Assembly: GCF_041146795.1 (NCBI RefSeq)
Contig: NC_135182.1
Span: 5,225,509 to 5,289,508 of the forward strand
DNA: 64,000 bases
Reading direction: 5' to 3'
Origin: Maylandia zebra
Lineage: Eukaryota > Chordata > Actinopteri > Cichliformes > Cichlidae
Shown: positions 1 through 12,917 of the stretch, piece by piece
How positions within the stretch are numbered: position 1 is the first letter of the stretch
Layout: every line of letters starts with the position of its first letter
Made by a program: the position numbers and the translations under genes
Notes under the pieces: generated by a model
The model's database searches: none
Told to the model about the DNA's origin: nothing
Seen by the model: only the letters and a program-made list of their open reading frames with translations

Positions 1-960
1 CTCTAAATCAACATACAAAATCAACATAGCTCTTGTGTAACTTTCAAAATCGTTCTTGTCAAATTTGTCATTTTGAAATACATTTTTCATTACACTACTA
101 CAATACCAAGTTTTTATTTAATTTTAACTTTGTATATACCAGCTTTGTATATACACCTATGCTTTTTACATATATTTACTCTTTGTAATATTTAGCTATT
201 TTTTTTAATTAGTTGTGTAAAAAAATACTCCACCAACCACTTAATGCATTTTACCGTTTTCAGTAACAATAAACTATTTTTTTTATTACATTCTTTTATA
301 TTGTGTTCTATTCCATTCTTAAGAGGTTAAACTGACCTGAACTACATCTAGATAGACACCTGTGCTTATGCTTTAGGGAACCATACTCCACAATAAAACG
401 GCTCTTATGATGGCTTCTGCACTTTTAAAGAATTCTATGTCACTGTCATTGAAACTGAAGAGTCACAATTGACTGTACAAGAAGATGATTTTGGTTTTTG
501 ATGCTAGTGAAATCTGCATTAAAAAGAAATGCCTGAAGGTAATGCCCAGTTAATAACGTTTCACCATAGTGACTCTTAAAAATACCAGTTTCCCCTTTTT
601 GCTAAGGACCACTGCACTGTTGAATTTTTAAATAAATATGAGGACCCGTGTAGAAAAATTGTGGTGATATATAATAATTTATTTACCTAAAAGCTAATAC
701 TTTGTGGATGTATCATTGGGGCAACAATGCTGAGCCCACATCCATTATTACCCCACTAGATGCCAGTGTTTCTCTTTAACCATAAAAAAGGTGTCACCCT
801 TAATTGCTTAATGTAATGCCACAGCGCTATATTTCCACTAAGTAAAAATGTAAAAAAACAAAACAAAAACAAACACAATTAAAGGAAAAGGTGCTACAGA
901 CTCAGTTGCTTAGTATTTTTATTTCTTATTTTTATTTTTTGTAAACAGGCATTATTGGAG
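1..960. other. AT-rich sequence upstream of stam2, no gene seen
   Basis: No exon, splice pair or repeat family is recognisable here. The sequence is AT-rich with short A and T runs. In human the next gene beyond STAM2 is FMNL2, in the opposite orientation, so any neighbour should start further left; nothing of it can be identified. Confidence 0.5.
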
Positions 961-1090
961 ACAGCCAAATTTCCGGAAGAGCAACTGGTGAGAGTTAGAT
1001 GGACGAGGAAGCGATATTTGTTTAGGTTTAGCTTGAAGAACGCACGTACTTTTTTTCATCACAAAGTCTGCCTCTTTATAAATAGTTAAC
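961..1090 (+). promoter_or_regulatory. stam2: stam2 promoter-proximal region with ETS-type site
   Basis: The 130 bp before the stam2 start codon contain a CCGGAAG core at 973-979, the standard ETS/GABPA motif of TATA-less housekeeping promoters. No TATA box is placed correctly. Transcription probably starts between the motif and the ATG at 1091. The motif is seen directly; its use as a promoter is inferred from position. Confidence 0.45.
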
Positions 1091-4000
1091 ATGCCTTTAT
1101 TTTCCCAAAATCCATTTGACCAAGATGTTGGTAAGTGAATTGTTGTCTCTTTGGCCCTTTGAGTGTGTCACAGCCAGAAGCTAACGATAGGGCCAGTCAC
1201 ACTAGAGGCTAATGCTAGCTTAGCTCGAGTTGTTTATTCGCTAGCGCTACGTGATAAGTTACTTTAGGGCTGCCAATTTTTGTTACAACACCATATACCA
1301 GTCCTGCTAGCCTTTGCTAGTTTGTACCTGACATATCGATGTGTTGTCGACCTCTTTTATTAAGTTTCCAGTTCATTTGTTAGTATCAGCGATTGCTTTG
1401 TAAGAAAAAAAACTTGGTGATTCATATAAACTCACAGGATAACCGCCATTACAAGATCAGCTGATCCCAAATCAACTCAAAATACGTTTATGGTTCTATT
1501 TTTATCTACTTTATCACACAAATACCATTCGTTTAAATCTCCTTTATCTTTTTTCTGTTTTCGTTGAAGCGTATACTTTGTTGATGCTCGAAAACAGTGA
1601 AATCCCCATTGCGGTTCACTTGACGTCTCACTTGGGAGGATTTGGTGTTTTCCTTTGTTTTATGTAGAAACTAAATGAGGTTTACATTTTGGTGTATTGG
1701 TTAGACAAAAAAAGAAGTGGATTGAAGATGTGTCCGTGGGCTGCAATTGTTAGTGATGCCTGTTTTCAGTATTTGGAGTTGATACGTCATTGGATAGTTA
1801 AATGTGAAAATAATATAGTAATGAGTCATTAATGATTACAGTTGTTGAAACCTTTTTTCTCTCCGGCTGATGATTAATTAGAAAAGCTTGGTCAAGACTA
1901 ATTAATCAATCACTCCCTGGCCTTTCGGGTTTGGTTGTTATCCGTCTGTATTCAGATGGGTGTAAAATTAAAGGAAAACTCTGAATGTTTCACCCCAGCA
2001 TGGCGATAATCCTGCTGATTTAACATATTGTGGCAGTCTTCTGCTGGCATTGTTTGGGTCAGCATGTCCCTTTAGCGAGAACTGTCAGTGAAAACAAATG
2101 TAAGTTGTTCGCAATAATCGCTGATGTCCTATGACCTTCCTGTTCTGATGAATAGTCTCTTCCCACATGACAAACGGGTTATCTATAAGGTATATGAGTT
2201 AAATAATATGGACTTCACACTCGTGAGCTCCTAACCCAGTTGAACATTTATGGAAGATTTTGGACCAGTGTGTTAAACCTCACTTTCTACCACCATTTTT
2301 TAAACATAAAATAAGGGGATATGTATGTTATTTATTTATTTATTTATTTTTAAAGGGTGTTGTTTTCCTGTAGTTGAGGTCTAGAGTCTTGGAAAATCCA
2401 TGCCAAGCCTTTCTAATGACCCAGCACCTTTCTAAGACATTTTATATCGTGTTTCCCTTTAATTTGTCAGCTATCCTATGTAAATTTTCATAGACACTTC
2501 CTGGCTGAACAGCTTTATCTGACTGTGCAACACTATAGTCCTTGTATGACCATACAATAGAGCACTATTGCACTAGAGAGTCATGGGAGTGACACTATGA
2601 GTCGGAAACGTCATACAAGTAATTTGCTACCAGCATATTATGAAACAGTGGCAGGTCACTTTGCATGTCAGAACACCACTTAACATCAATATAGTTTATG
2701 TTGTGATTTTTCTTTTAACTCAGAAGATAATGCAGTTCAATTGTTAATGAGGCTTTTCTTTTAGCTTGTCAGCTGCTGAACGGGTCACAGTTTAAAGTAC
2801 TTAAATATTTACATGGGATTTCTAAGTGTCTTGTCACAATAGGCCGTTAGGAACAGGTTGCACAATAAAAACAGCAACATGTAGTTGGCTTATAGAACTC
2901 TTCCACTCTCATTTTGAGTTCGATAGGTGACAGTATAACATAAATTAGATGTACAATGTGCCAGTTAAGGGCTTGCGGCTCATTTTTATATTACACCATG
3001 CATTTGGCATGTCTTCCCACATTTTCTTTGGAGATAAGCAGCCACAATGCCATTGGAGTTATTTTCTCACTGGAGCATATGCACTAAATCCGCATTTTAC
3101 ATATTTCCAGAGAAGGCAACCAATGAAAACAACACAACAGATGACTGGGCACTTATCATGGACATCTGTGATAAGATTGGAACAACAGCCAATGGGTAAG
3201 CTTGAAAGAGCCATCTTCCGTTGAATATTAATGGCACATTTTGATTTGAGCAGCCCAGTGGCCCCGGACACTTAATTTGAAAGTGTTTCATACTTGACGA
3301 CATCAGCAGTACCCCCAATCCACAGGCTGTGTTCCCTTCTGTTGCAGACCAAAGGACAGCTTAAGATCCATTATGAAGAGAGTCAACCACAAAGTGCCTC
3401 ATGTGGCGATGCAGGCTCTTAATGTAAGTTTGTTGCTTTACTATTTAATTTATTGTATAAAAATGCCATTACAAATAACTGCAAATGTTTAATAAATCAA
3501 TAGATTGGGTCAAACACCTCTCTAGTTTTGGGGTTAGAAGTACAGTTTACTGGCATTTGGGCTGCAAACCCATTTCCTTTAAAAGGATACAGGAAAGTAG
3601 ACCCTTTCCACGCCAGTATTATTTAAATGAAATGAGGACTGTGAGACCTGTTTGTCTGAGTCATTGTGAGCTAATACTGTCACATGACCTGCTCTATTCT
3701 TAGATTTCTGTCTTTAAATTACTGAGATAATTTCAGACTGTTGTCATCAAATCCCACCTCTAAACTCACCTGCTGTTAAAATGTACTGTAAATAATGAGT
3801 GGCTGTCTTTTTACTGCGATACTTATTTCACTGTCTTGGCTTGCAGTTGCTGGGTGCTTGTGTATCAAACTGTGGCAAAATATTCCACCTGGAAATCTGC
3901 TCAAGGGAGTTTTCCAGTGAAGTGAAGAGCATTCTTAACAAGGTATGAAAACTTACCTGGTTTGCGTTTCTTTTTTTTTTTTTCTTCCTTTTTTGGGGTG

Positions 4001-7000
4001 GAATCTTATCCAGAGAATTTCTTGTCCATGTAGTCCTTCAAACTCAGAGGAACTTTAAGTTTAATGTTACAGTTAAAATCTTAACCAATGCCAGACTCCA
4101 TAGCTGTTTGTTTTCATGTCTTCTTTAGGCACACCCTAAGGTATGTGAAAAGCTAAAGGCTCTGATGGTTGAGTGGGCAGAGGACTTTCAGAAAGATCCA
4201 CAGTTGAGCCTGATTGGGGCCACCATCAAGTCTCTGAAAGAGGAGGGTGTCAGCTTCCCATCCCCATCCTCACAGGTATATTGACATGATGATTCTGAGA
4301 AATGTAACAAAGTCATTTAGAAGTCTTATACAGTCTTTACTTTGCAGCAGCTGCAACTGAGTTTTTATTTTATAATTCTTTGTCATACTTGATGCCAGTA
4401 TAACAGATAAACAAAGTGTAAGTATACTGTATTTGCAGCATAAATAAAGGCCTCTTTTTGTAAAGTATCAGATTTTACATAAGCTGATGTTCTGTTAAAC
4501 AATATTTCACATCACAATATAAACATTTTACATTGTGTTTTATAGTGACCACACAATCTACCTTCTTTTTTCTACTTGGAAATAGTTTCTTCTTTTAAGC
4601 TAGTAATATACATCCCACATCCAGTAGGGTTCACTAGCGTGCTGAGGCTGGAATTGTAGCCATGATTTGACCTCAGGCTAGTGTAGTGATTGTGAAGGTT
4701 CAGGCTGGGTGGAGTTTGTCTGTTTTGGAGAGTGTATATATGAGAGGAGCTTAGAGTGGAATTTCCTCTTCACATATTTCACATAATTCTTTGGAGGTTT
4801 ATGTCATAGAGTCTGACTTGGTAATGGTAAGAGCTGCTTTCTAGTTTCTGTTCTGCTGCTTAATGTGTGTGTGTTTTTTGTTACGCAACAAATCTGTATG
4901 TGCCACAGATAAAACTGGACTTTGACATCAGTTTCTCATAAAGCATCTGACATACTTGAAGACTTTAACGCTAATAAAGCTGCCACTGAGGGGATAACTA
5001 TTGTAGCCTTCAGTAGAAATGTAAATGTGCAACACATCCTTTTCCGCACAATAGACAACTCAGAGCATTAAATAATAAACAACGAATGGCAGTGATGTGA
5101 GTTAGGGCTGCGCTGATTTAAGTATTTCGAATAATTTGATGAAAAAAAAATTCTCGACACACATTCTTTGCTTCGATGGTTGGTTTAAGGCACGGCTCTG
5201 TGGCGCACCATTGTTACAATGGAAACGCCATAAGACTACAAGCAGACCTGCAATACAAACTTTTTTAAGGAGCAGCGTGTGAATAAAAAGTTTGATATTA
5301 AGCGCACGCACACTGATAACACAACAGCAGCAGTGATGATGAAGCTGGTGCAGTTTAATGTGGAGCCAGAGTCTGTTTACACACTGCGACGAGCACATGC
5401 AGTTGAACTGTTAACTTAGTCTGAAACATGTTTAAATTATACAGCTTGCTGAGCAGCCGTCCCATTTTACAGGGGTGAGTCTAAAGGGGGACATGAGGTG
5501 TACTAGACCATGTTTATTATTTATTAAGATTTTCATACAATTTTTGAGATTTGAAATTGAAATGATGTAAAATACTGTTTTTTTTGGGGGGGGGGGGGGT
5601 TGCGTTAATATTTAAAAAAAAAAAAAAAAAAAATTACATCTTTTTTTCCAAGCCTATAAAAATATACATGGCCCAGTAAAACTGAGCCACTGATCTGAGG
5701 GTTGTTAGGTTGGACAGTGAATTATTGTTAATATTAATTAACGTCTACACCATCATAACGTCTTGTTTTCAGGAGCTCAAAAACTGTGCAACAAAGCAGA
5801 GGGCAAACATCAGAATGCTGATATGCTCACTTCTCTTCATAGAAGCCACCACATTCTCCTCTAAAGTTTGCAGTGAATGAGAGTTTGTGTCTGTAAAGAC
5901 ACAAACTCTCATTCACTGCAAACGTAAACAAGCAGAAACACATGTACACAAACTCATAAAGCCTTTGAGGAAGACAGAGTAAAGGTAAATGTTATGGCTT
6001 TGACTCTACTTGAGATTTAGAGATATCTTTGCATTTAGGAAAATGTTTTCTTTAAAAAATAAAATTGAGTATGACACGTAAATACAAAGGGTTTGTTTGT
6101 TTGTTTTTTGTTGTTCATCATGGATGAAACATACTGAAGTAGTTGATAGCTGCAGCCCTAATATCAGTAGTCTAAAATCCCTTCGATTTTATTTGCTTTC
6201 TCATCCTGGCTTTGTTATCACTGGCTGTGCTCCATTTGGCTCTGATGATGGTGCGCTGCATTTCCTTTTTCGGGATAGGCTGGCAAATGTGCCTCAGTGG
6301 AGAGCAGGTGGCTCATGTGGCAGCAGGTATGACATTTAATCTCTGTCAGCTAAGGGGAAAAAAGCAGCAGGCAGCGTGACTCAAGCTGTGGCAGCGTTTA
6401 CCTGTTTATTTATTTACTTATTGTCAGTTTGGATTTGGCCGCACAAACTCAAGCTGTAATGAACCGGTTTTCATTTTTCCCGTTTCTATTGTTTAGCTTC
6501 TGGACATTTAACGAGACTGCTCCTGGGAGTATTTGTGTCTAAAGGCTAGAGACACATTTCTGAACAATATGTGATACCCAGCATGAACTCCAGGTGGCAC
6601 CGTGTTTTTAAAAACATTTTGGTTTTTCATTTAAAGTCTTTGTGCTTCATTCTCCCTCAGGTGCACTTATTCTGCACTCTGATCTGACCTTGTCTTTCTA
6701 TACTGACCACAGGGTTCCAGCACAAAGGCCAACCCATCAACTGCAAGCAAACCAGTGGATGATGACGATCTTGCCAAAGGTAAAGTTAGTGTATTCCATT
6801 CATTTTTTTTAAATCCAAAAGCTCTACACAGATTTCATAGAAAGTAATCTGATAAAAATACATGTGAAAACCTTTAAATTGATTCTCCGTGGCTGAAAAT
6901 GTGATTGGAGCACCTGCCTTAGAGCCATTTGCATTTTGAAAATTAAATGAATCTGGAATGTGTGCCAAGTCTGTCTGTGCTAAATACCCTTTCTTCATTT

Positions 7001-10000
7001 CCACTTCTCTTGTTTATTTTCTTCAGCTATCGAGCTGTCCTTACAGGAGCAGAAGCAGCAGGCAGAGACACGCCCCATGACCATGACCTCTGACCCTCCA
7101 AACTATACTAATGGCAGTGGGGGGCAGGAGGCTCGGAAGGTGCGTGCGCTGTACGACTTTGAAGCAGCTGAAGACAACGAGCTGACCTTCAAAGCTGGAG
7201 AACTTATCCTAGTGTTGGATGACAGGTAATATTTTATAACACTTCCTGTCATGAATCAGCTCTGCTATATCCTCCCAACCAATAGATAGCACCGTTTTAC
7301 CGACATTGAATGAAGATCTGGATGTGCAAAAATGAGTTTACTGCAGATGAGTTGTTTACGTAGCTAAAACTGAAAATGTTCATTATCCAGAGAAGGGGAC
7401 AGGTCTGTCAGGTTAGAGGGCGCATTCAGCCATTAGCTTTGATCTATACTTTACCACTGAAAGTCCCAGAGTATGCACGACCTTTAAGATCAGACAGTCA
7501 TGTTGCTATATCTTCATGGATGTTGAATATAAATACCATCCCTGCCTTGTAATTTCAGTAATAACCCAAAAATTGATGTAATGTCTAAATAAAATATAAA
7601 AATAATATATAAATGAAATGATCTGATGTCAAAAACTAACCTTTGATAAGTTATTATGACATGGCGGTAACCACTCCTCCATGCTCATTAACTGTTTTGA
7701 AACAGAAATTTAATCAGTGTGGTTCAAAGTACATGCAGTGCAATAGTAACATCTGTCAGTGATAATAATGTTACAAGGTTTGTTTGCCTGTTGGAGATTC
7801 ATCCAGAAGTGTGAATATTTTTAATATGAGATATTATTTTTAGGACTTAAATGATCTGTAAATTCTGTTCTGCAAGTAAAACTAGGCAAACGTCAAAATA
7901 CTTTTTCATACCAAGAGCTCTGAAAACTCACCATAACCGCCTTTTCTGGAGCTGCCAAAGACCACATCAGGGCGAGAATTTTTAGACTTCTTGTTGTAAT
8001 GGTTCTGACTGGTATGAAGCTTAGCCAGACGCTAAGTATGGCTTTCTCTCAGCTGCTCTTTGACTTTGGTTTTATGTTTCCGTTTACAGTGATCCAAACT
8101 GGTGGAAAGGAGAGAACCACAGAGGAGTTGGGCTTTTCCCCTCCAACTTTGTCACAACCAATCTGAATGCAGAGCCAGAGCCAGGTTGGTAGCTCCTTAA
8201 GGACAGACTCTTGTTTGTACCTCCTGTTGAGCATATTGATTTTATTTCTAATCAAATTATTTCTAGAGCTGCTAATGTAATTGAACTTTTTCTTTCATAG
8301 TTACTTATGTTGATAACCCGGCGACTCCAGAAGAGACAAGCCTGGAAACCAAAATAGAGCCTGAGCCCGTCTTTATTGACGAGGTAGCACATTTCCTCAG
8401 CGATTCTTCATTTGCAAATCCATCTCTCAGTTATTTTACCAACACGTATCCGCTCACGTCTTTCTGCAGGCAAAGATGGACCGAACGCTGGCACTGCTGC
8501 AGAATACAGATCCTGCAGATTCCACTCCTGACTCCCTAGAGCTGATCCAGCTGGAGGGTAAAAACTTTAATGCCACTCTAAATCTAGTCAAACTGTCGCT
8601 GTCAGCTGCAGTCAGTGTGAGCCGTGCTTTTGCTTTCTAACCTCATTTCTCCTTTTCTCTCCGTGGATGTAAACAGGTGCATGTGCACAGATGAACCCAC
8701 TGATTGATGAGAAGCTGCAGGAGATTGACAGGTAATGTGTTAATTATATAACATTTCTCTATTATTAATCAGATTGATCATAATCACGATATGCATAGCA
8801 AATGCAAAAGGTTCTTCATCCAGTACTTGGGACTAATGTTTGTTTGTGTGTGTTGCAGGAATCACTCAGAGTTATCAGAGTTGAATGTGAAGGTTTTGGA
8901 GGCACTGGAGCTTTACAACAAGCTCATGAATGAGGCTCCATACTACTCGGCCTACTCCAAGATGCAGTCACAGTATCCTCCAGCCAGCTCTGCTGTGGGC
9001 ATGCAGGTCAGAATAGTCTTACGTGGCTCTGATTGCTAAGAGTGACTCTCAGTCGTAAATGACGTCGAAGCTGAAACCTTGTATACATCCGTGATGTTTA
9101 GATAGCAAGCCGAATAGAAAAAATAAACAATGGCTGTTGGCAAAATATTGTTTGTGTATGTAAACATATGGAGAATCAGCAGGACGCAGAGCTCAATCAT
9201 ACATGTTTTAAGGATGTCTCTAACATGTCTCATTCACACATGTTTTGCCTCTAAACTAGTTACTAATCTTAGACTAGTCCTGATGGCTTGATATTCAGTC
9301 AGCATTTTTTTTTTTTCTTCCCTGGAGAGCGTCACAGGCCGCCGGAGCTTTCTCAGCAGATGCTGTTTTCTTGGTGGTGATTAATGTCACAGTCTTTCCC
9401 TGGAGATTTAGAAAACTGTCCACTTCGCATAGCAGGCAAACACCAGAGCTCCTTGCAACTTATTATTTTCCTTTTTCCAACTGTCAGGATTTTATTGCAC
9501 CTGCAGTAACGGGGACTTGGTTAAAAACAAAAATTTAAAATGACAAAAAATTCTGAAACTGTTAATAATTTAAAACGAGTGTTTTATCAGCATCATTTCT
9601 GTATGCTGAATAAAGACTGAACACAGCAGGTCTTCTGTCTGAAGATTATGTAAACTCAACTCTGTTTTCCAATATTATTTAATTTGTAATTGTATAACTG
9701 TTTTTTATATTATTGGTATTTGTTCTTTGAATATCTCTGTTGGTGCACGTTTCTCTAGAGGCTGGCTATTTGTGTAACATAGCTCACCAAATCTCATTAT
9801 TTGGGGCAGCTGCTGGTGACCTGCTACTGACTGAGGATGTTTGTAGCATCTCAGACAATGAAGGTTGTAGTTTCTGGATGTAGCAGTCTCCAACTAGAGC
9901 TTAAAGGGTGGTGAAACTAAAAATAGCTTCATTATATGTCTTGAATAAATTCAAAAGATAAGGAAATTGTCATCATAGAGATTTGGATTATACAATTCTT

Positions 10001-12917
10001 GCGCAGTTCTCTTCATTTGTAATTTGTTTGCATTAATTTCAAGTAGCTTATACAGATTTCTAGGTACAGATGTCCCATAATCACACTGCTATAGGTTTTG
10101 GTTGGAGCAAAAACAACACAGCATCAGTTTATATAACATGAAGGATTTTCTTTTTCTTTTGGGGGGGTGGTTAGTGGTCTGAAAGATCTAAATGACTACA
10201 AGTTGACTTAAACAGGGCTAGTCGAGGACTAACTCATGCCAATTTTTCAGCTGTCTGTTTAAACAAAATGCAACCAGAGCAATAGGAATGTGTTACAAGA
10301 CTGCTTTATACCCATCACACTAACACTACTAACTCTACAGTAAGCATATTGCGAGAACTAGCTGTTTATTTAAAAAAATAAGCTACCCATATTAACCACG
10401 TGTTATACTAAATAGGCAAAGGGAGAACTGTTAGCACTGTGACAGTCAGGAGGTGGCCAGTTCAAATGAGTTACCAACACAAGCTAAAACTGGAAAATCT
10501 AATTTACATGTAGATATGAATGCATTGTGAGCAACCCTTCTCCTAATTTACCTTCCTCATGTCTGGTGGCTTAGATTTGGATGTTACAATTTATAAACTG
10601 TTAAATATTCACTAATAAATACTACAAACCGCAGTATCGTAGCGTGCCGGCAGCTGCAGCATAGGTGTAGTAACAGGTCAGTATAAACGCCAAAACAAAC
10701 CAAGCTGCACCTGCTGGGAGTGGTCAACCAGTTTTTCTGGCTCTGTTCTATATTTACTGGGAAATAAGTTCACTGCCAAACTCTGTTACATCCTTTCAGT
10801 GCATTCACTTATCAGCACGCTCCTCTCCTGCTCTTCTCAGGGCTACCTTGGACCAGCGGCACCCCCTTATCTTCCCCCATCCATGCCTCAGATCCCCTCT
10901 GCACAGCCCTACAATCTGCCCAGCGACCAGCCTGGACCTCTACACTCACTACCGCCAAATGTCTCAGCTCCACCCAACACCTTACCCAACAGCCAAACTG
11001 CTCAGCCGCCCTACATGAGGTAAGAATAACACCTCCACCCTTTTAACGAGGACGTTGAAAGTCAGATTTTTAATCACTTGATGTGTCTCCAAATCACCAA
11101 AAACATTTTAATTTGTACATCATAATGAACAGTGTAATTGTCACTGACATAGCTGTCACATCACAAGGGAAAATAACAAAAACTTGTGATACGCTTTTCT
11201 TCTCTCATAAATATACAGTGGTGTGAAGAAGCGTTTGCCCTCTTCCTGATTTCCTTTCTCTTGTATGTTTGTCACACTTAAATGTTTCAGATCATCAAAC
11301 AAATTTACATTTAAACAAAGATAACATAAGTAAACACAATGGAGTTTCTAAATGATGGTGTTTATTATTAAGGGGGAAAAAAACAAAGTTATGATGACCC
11401 TGTGTGAAAAAGTGATTGCCCCCTAATCCTAATAACGGGTTGGGCCACCATTAGCGGTTTTACAGCCCCATGGAGAAATTTTAGCCCATTCATCTTTGCG
11501 GAATTGTTGTAATTCAGCATGAAACACGTTTTTGAGGTCATGCCACAGCATCTCAATCAGATTCAGGTGAGGACTTAAATCCTGACCTAAATCCAAGTCT
11601 TCATTTTGTTTTCGTAATCCATGCAGAGGTGGGCTTGCTGGTTTGTTTTGGGTCATTGTCCTGCTGCAGAACCCAAGTGAGCTTCAGCCTGAGATCACAA
11701 ACAGATGGCTGAACATTCTCTTCAGGGTGTTTTCTAGTCTTCCAGGTCCTGAGGCACTAAACAGCCCCAGACCATGACACTACCACCTCCATATTTTACT
11801 GTATGATGTTCCTTTTCTGAAATGCTGTATTACTTTCACGCCAGATGTAACGGGACACACACCTTCCAAAAAGTTCATCTTTTGTCTCGCCAGTCAACGG
11901 AGTATTTTATTAGAAGTCTTTGGGGATCATCAAAATCCCCAAGTCTTTATCTTTTCTGTCAAACCTGAGACGAGCCTTTAGGTTCCTTTGGCTCAGCAGT
12001 GGTTTGCAGGCCATTTTTGCCCAGTCTCTTTATTATGGTGGAGTCATGAACTTGCAGGCATGCAGTTCTTTGGATGTTGTTCAGGGGTCTGCTGTGATCT
12101 CTTGGCTGAGTCGTCACTGCGCTCTTGGGGTAATTTTGGTCAGCCGGTACCTCCTGGGAAGTTTCACCGCTGTTCCATGTTTTCGCAATTTGTGGATAAT
12201 GACTCTCACTGTGGTTTGCTGGAGTCCCACAGCTTTAGAAATGTCTCTGTAACCTTTTGTAGACTGAGATTATGTTGTTCTTATTGGATCGTGGCATGAT
12301 GTCTAGCTTTTGAGGATCTTTTGGTCTACTCCGCTTTGATCGGGCAGGTCCTATTTAAGTGATTTCTTCATTGAGGAAAGGTGTAGCAGCAATCAGGCCT
12401 GGGTGTTCATAAACACTTTAATTTAGAAACTGCATTTTGTGTTTACTTGTGTTATCTTTATCTAATATTTAAATTTGTTTGATGATCTGAAACATTTAAG
12501 TGTGACAAATACACACAAAAAAAAAAAACAGGAAATCAGGAAGAGGAAAAACACTTTTTCACACCAATGTGTTACTATGGAAACACTCTTTTAGAAAACC
12601 GAATTTGATCACTACTAACAAAATCATATTACCTACCAATCATATTTCTCTAGAGGATGTATTGAAATGATAGATTCATGAATTTGTTGACCTAAATGTC
12701 ACTTGTGGATTTATTTCACAGCAGTGGTTTGAACGCTCCGTACATGAGCCAAGCCACAGGAGCTCCTTACCCACCTCAGGCAGGCATGACCATGGATATG
12801 TCAGCCTACCACAACTCCAGCATGCCTCCTGTGTCCTATCCTGTAGCAGCTCCCCCTCACCAGGCTCCTCAGCAGCAGCAGCAGCAGGCAGCATATTATC
12901 AGCAGCCTCTTCTGTAA
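1091..12917 (+). CDS. stam2: Signal-transducing adaptor molecule 2 (ESCRT-0 subunit)
   Basis: STAM2 pairs with HRS in ESCRT-0 on early endosomes, binds ubiquitinated receptors and passes them to the multivesicular-body pathway. Exons, all with AG/GT borders and frame kept: 1091-1130, 3111-3195, 3348-3423, 3847-3942, 4129-4275, 6713-6779, 7027-7225, 8090-8184, 8301-8383, 8470-8557, 8677-8731, 8859-9006, 10841-11019, 12722-12917; total 517 aa (human about 525). The start [13 protein letters not shown] is the family start. Domains: VHS about 1-145 ([25 protein letters not shown]); ubiquitin-interacting motif 165-182 ([18 protein letters not shown]); SH3 208-262 with ALYDF, tandem Trp 241-242 and [11 protein letters not shown]/coiled-coil region about 297-375 ([23 protein letters not shown]); a Pro/Gln/Tyr-rich tail ending [25 protein letters not shown] and the QQPLL end fit STAM2 better than STAM. 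The last exon has a tandem CAGCAG acceptor. The gene is intact. Confidence 0.96.
1131..3110 (+). other. stam2 intron 1
   Basis: The intron runs from a GTAAGT donor to a TTTCCAG acceptor. It holds a short (TTTA)n run near 2327-2350. No other gene or recognisable mobile element is seen. Confidence 0.7.
5103..6160. mobile_element. Degenerate hAT-type non-autonomous element in stam2 intron 5
   Basis: The left end reads TAGGGCTGCGCTGAT and the right end is its imperfect inverse (ATAGCTGCAGCCCTA). TAGGGCTGC is a common teleost hAT terminus. Flanking 8-mers ATGTGAGT (5095-5102) and ATATCAGT (6161-6168) agree at 6 of 8 positions, as a decayed 8-bp target duplication would. No transposase frame survives. 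The interior has a T/G/A homopolymer tract (5578-5632) and a perfect hairpin (5866-5923). The termini are seen; the hAT assignment is moderately secure. Confidence 0.55.
5866..5923. repeat. Perfect 27-bp inverted repeat with 4-nt loop
   Basis: The left arm at 5866-5892 starts GTTTGCAGTGAATGAGAG. The right arm at 5897-5923 is its exact reverse complement, and GTAA at 5893-5896 forms the loop. There is no mismatch over 27 bp. It lies within the hAT-like element in stam2 intron 5. It could be a recent fold-back duplication or a small hairpin RNA source; the sequence alone does not decide. Confidence 0.9.
7226..8089 (+). other. stam2 intron 7
   Basis: The intron separates the two halves of the SH3 domain, with a GTAATA donor and a TTTACAG acceptor. 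No repeat family or embedded gene is recognised. Confidence 0.7.
9007..10840 (+). other. stam2 intron 12
   Basis: This is a long intron between the GAT/coiled-coil exon and the proline-rich exon. It contains short T and A tracts. I see no exon-like block and no recognisable mobile element. Confidence 0.65.
11216..12569 (-). mobile_element. Dead Tc1/mariner-type transposon in stam2 intron 13
   Basis: The element follows a TA at 11214-11215 and begins CAGTGGTGTGAAGAAG. Its right end is the inverse, ending GTGTGAAAAAG...CATTGG when read on the minus strand. Near-identical subterminal copies of the TTCCTGATTTC block lie at both ends. The minus strand reads as a Tc1 transposase: a start near 12297, an HTH-like half, and a C-terminal part with [11 protein letters not shown] and [11 protein letters not shown] at about 11429-11600. 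The right-hand TA duplication is eroded. Open frames on the plus strand here are antisense shadows. Confidence 0.85.
11429..12297 (-). pseudogene. Tc1-type transposase relic
   Basis: The former DDE transposase is broken by several stops, frameshifts and internal deletions. The longest surviving frame is 75 codons (11429-11656) and carries the family block around the last catalytic acidic residue ([13 protein letters not shown]). The expected single frame of about 340 codons cannot be read. No activity is expected. Confidence 0.8.

Noticed and set aside
2949..3224. Plus-strand frame of 91 codons
   Set aside because: It overlaps stam2 exon 3111-3195 in a different frame from the VHS domain.
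5095..6168. Reading the 5866 hairpin as a known microRNA gene
   Set aside because: A perfect stem without bulges and with a 4-nt loop is unlike typical animal precursors, and I recognise no seed; kept only as a finding.
11920..12299. Two overlapping plus-strand open frames of 110 and 103 codons
   Set aside because: They are antisense to the dead Tc1-type transposase; the family match is on the minus strand.
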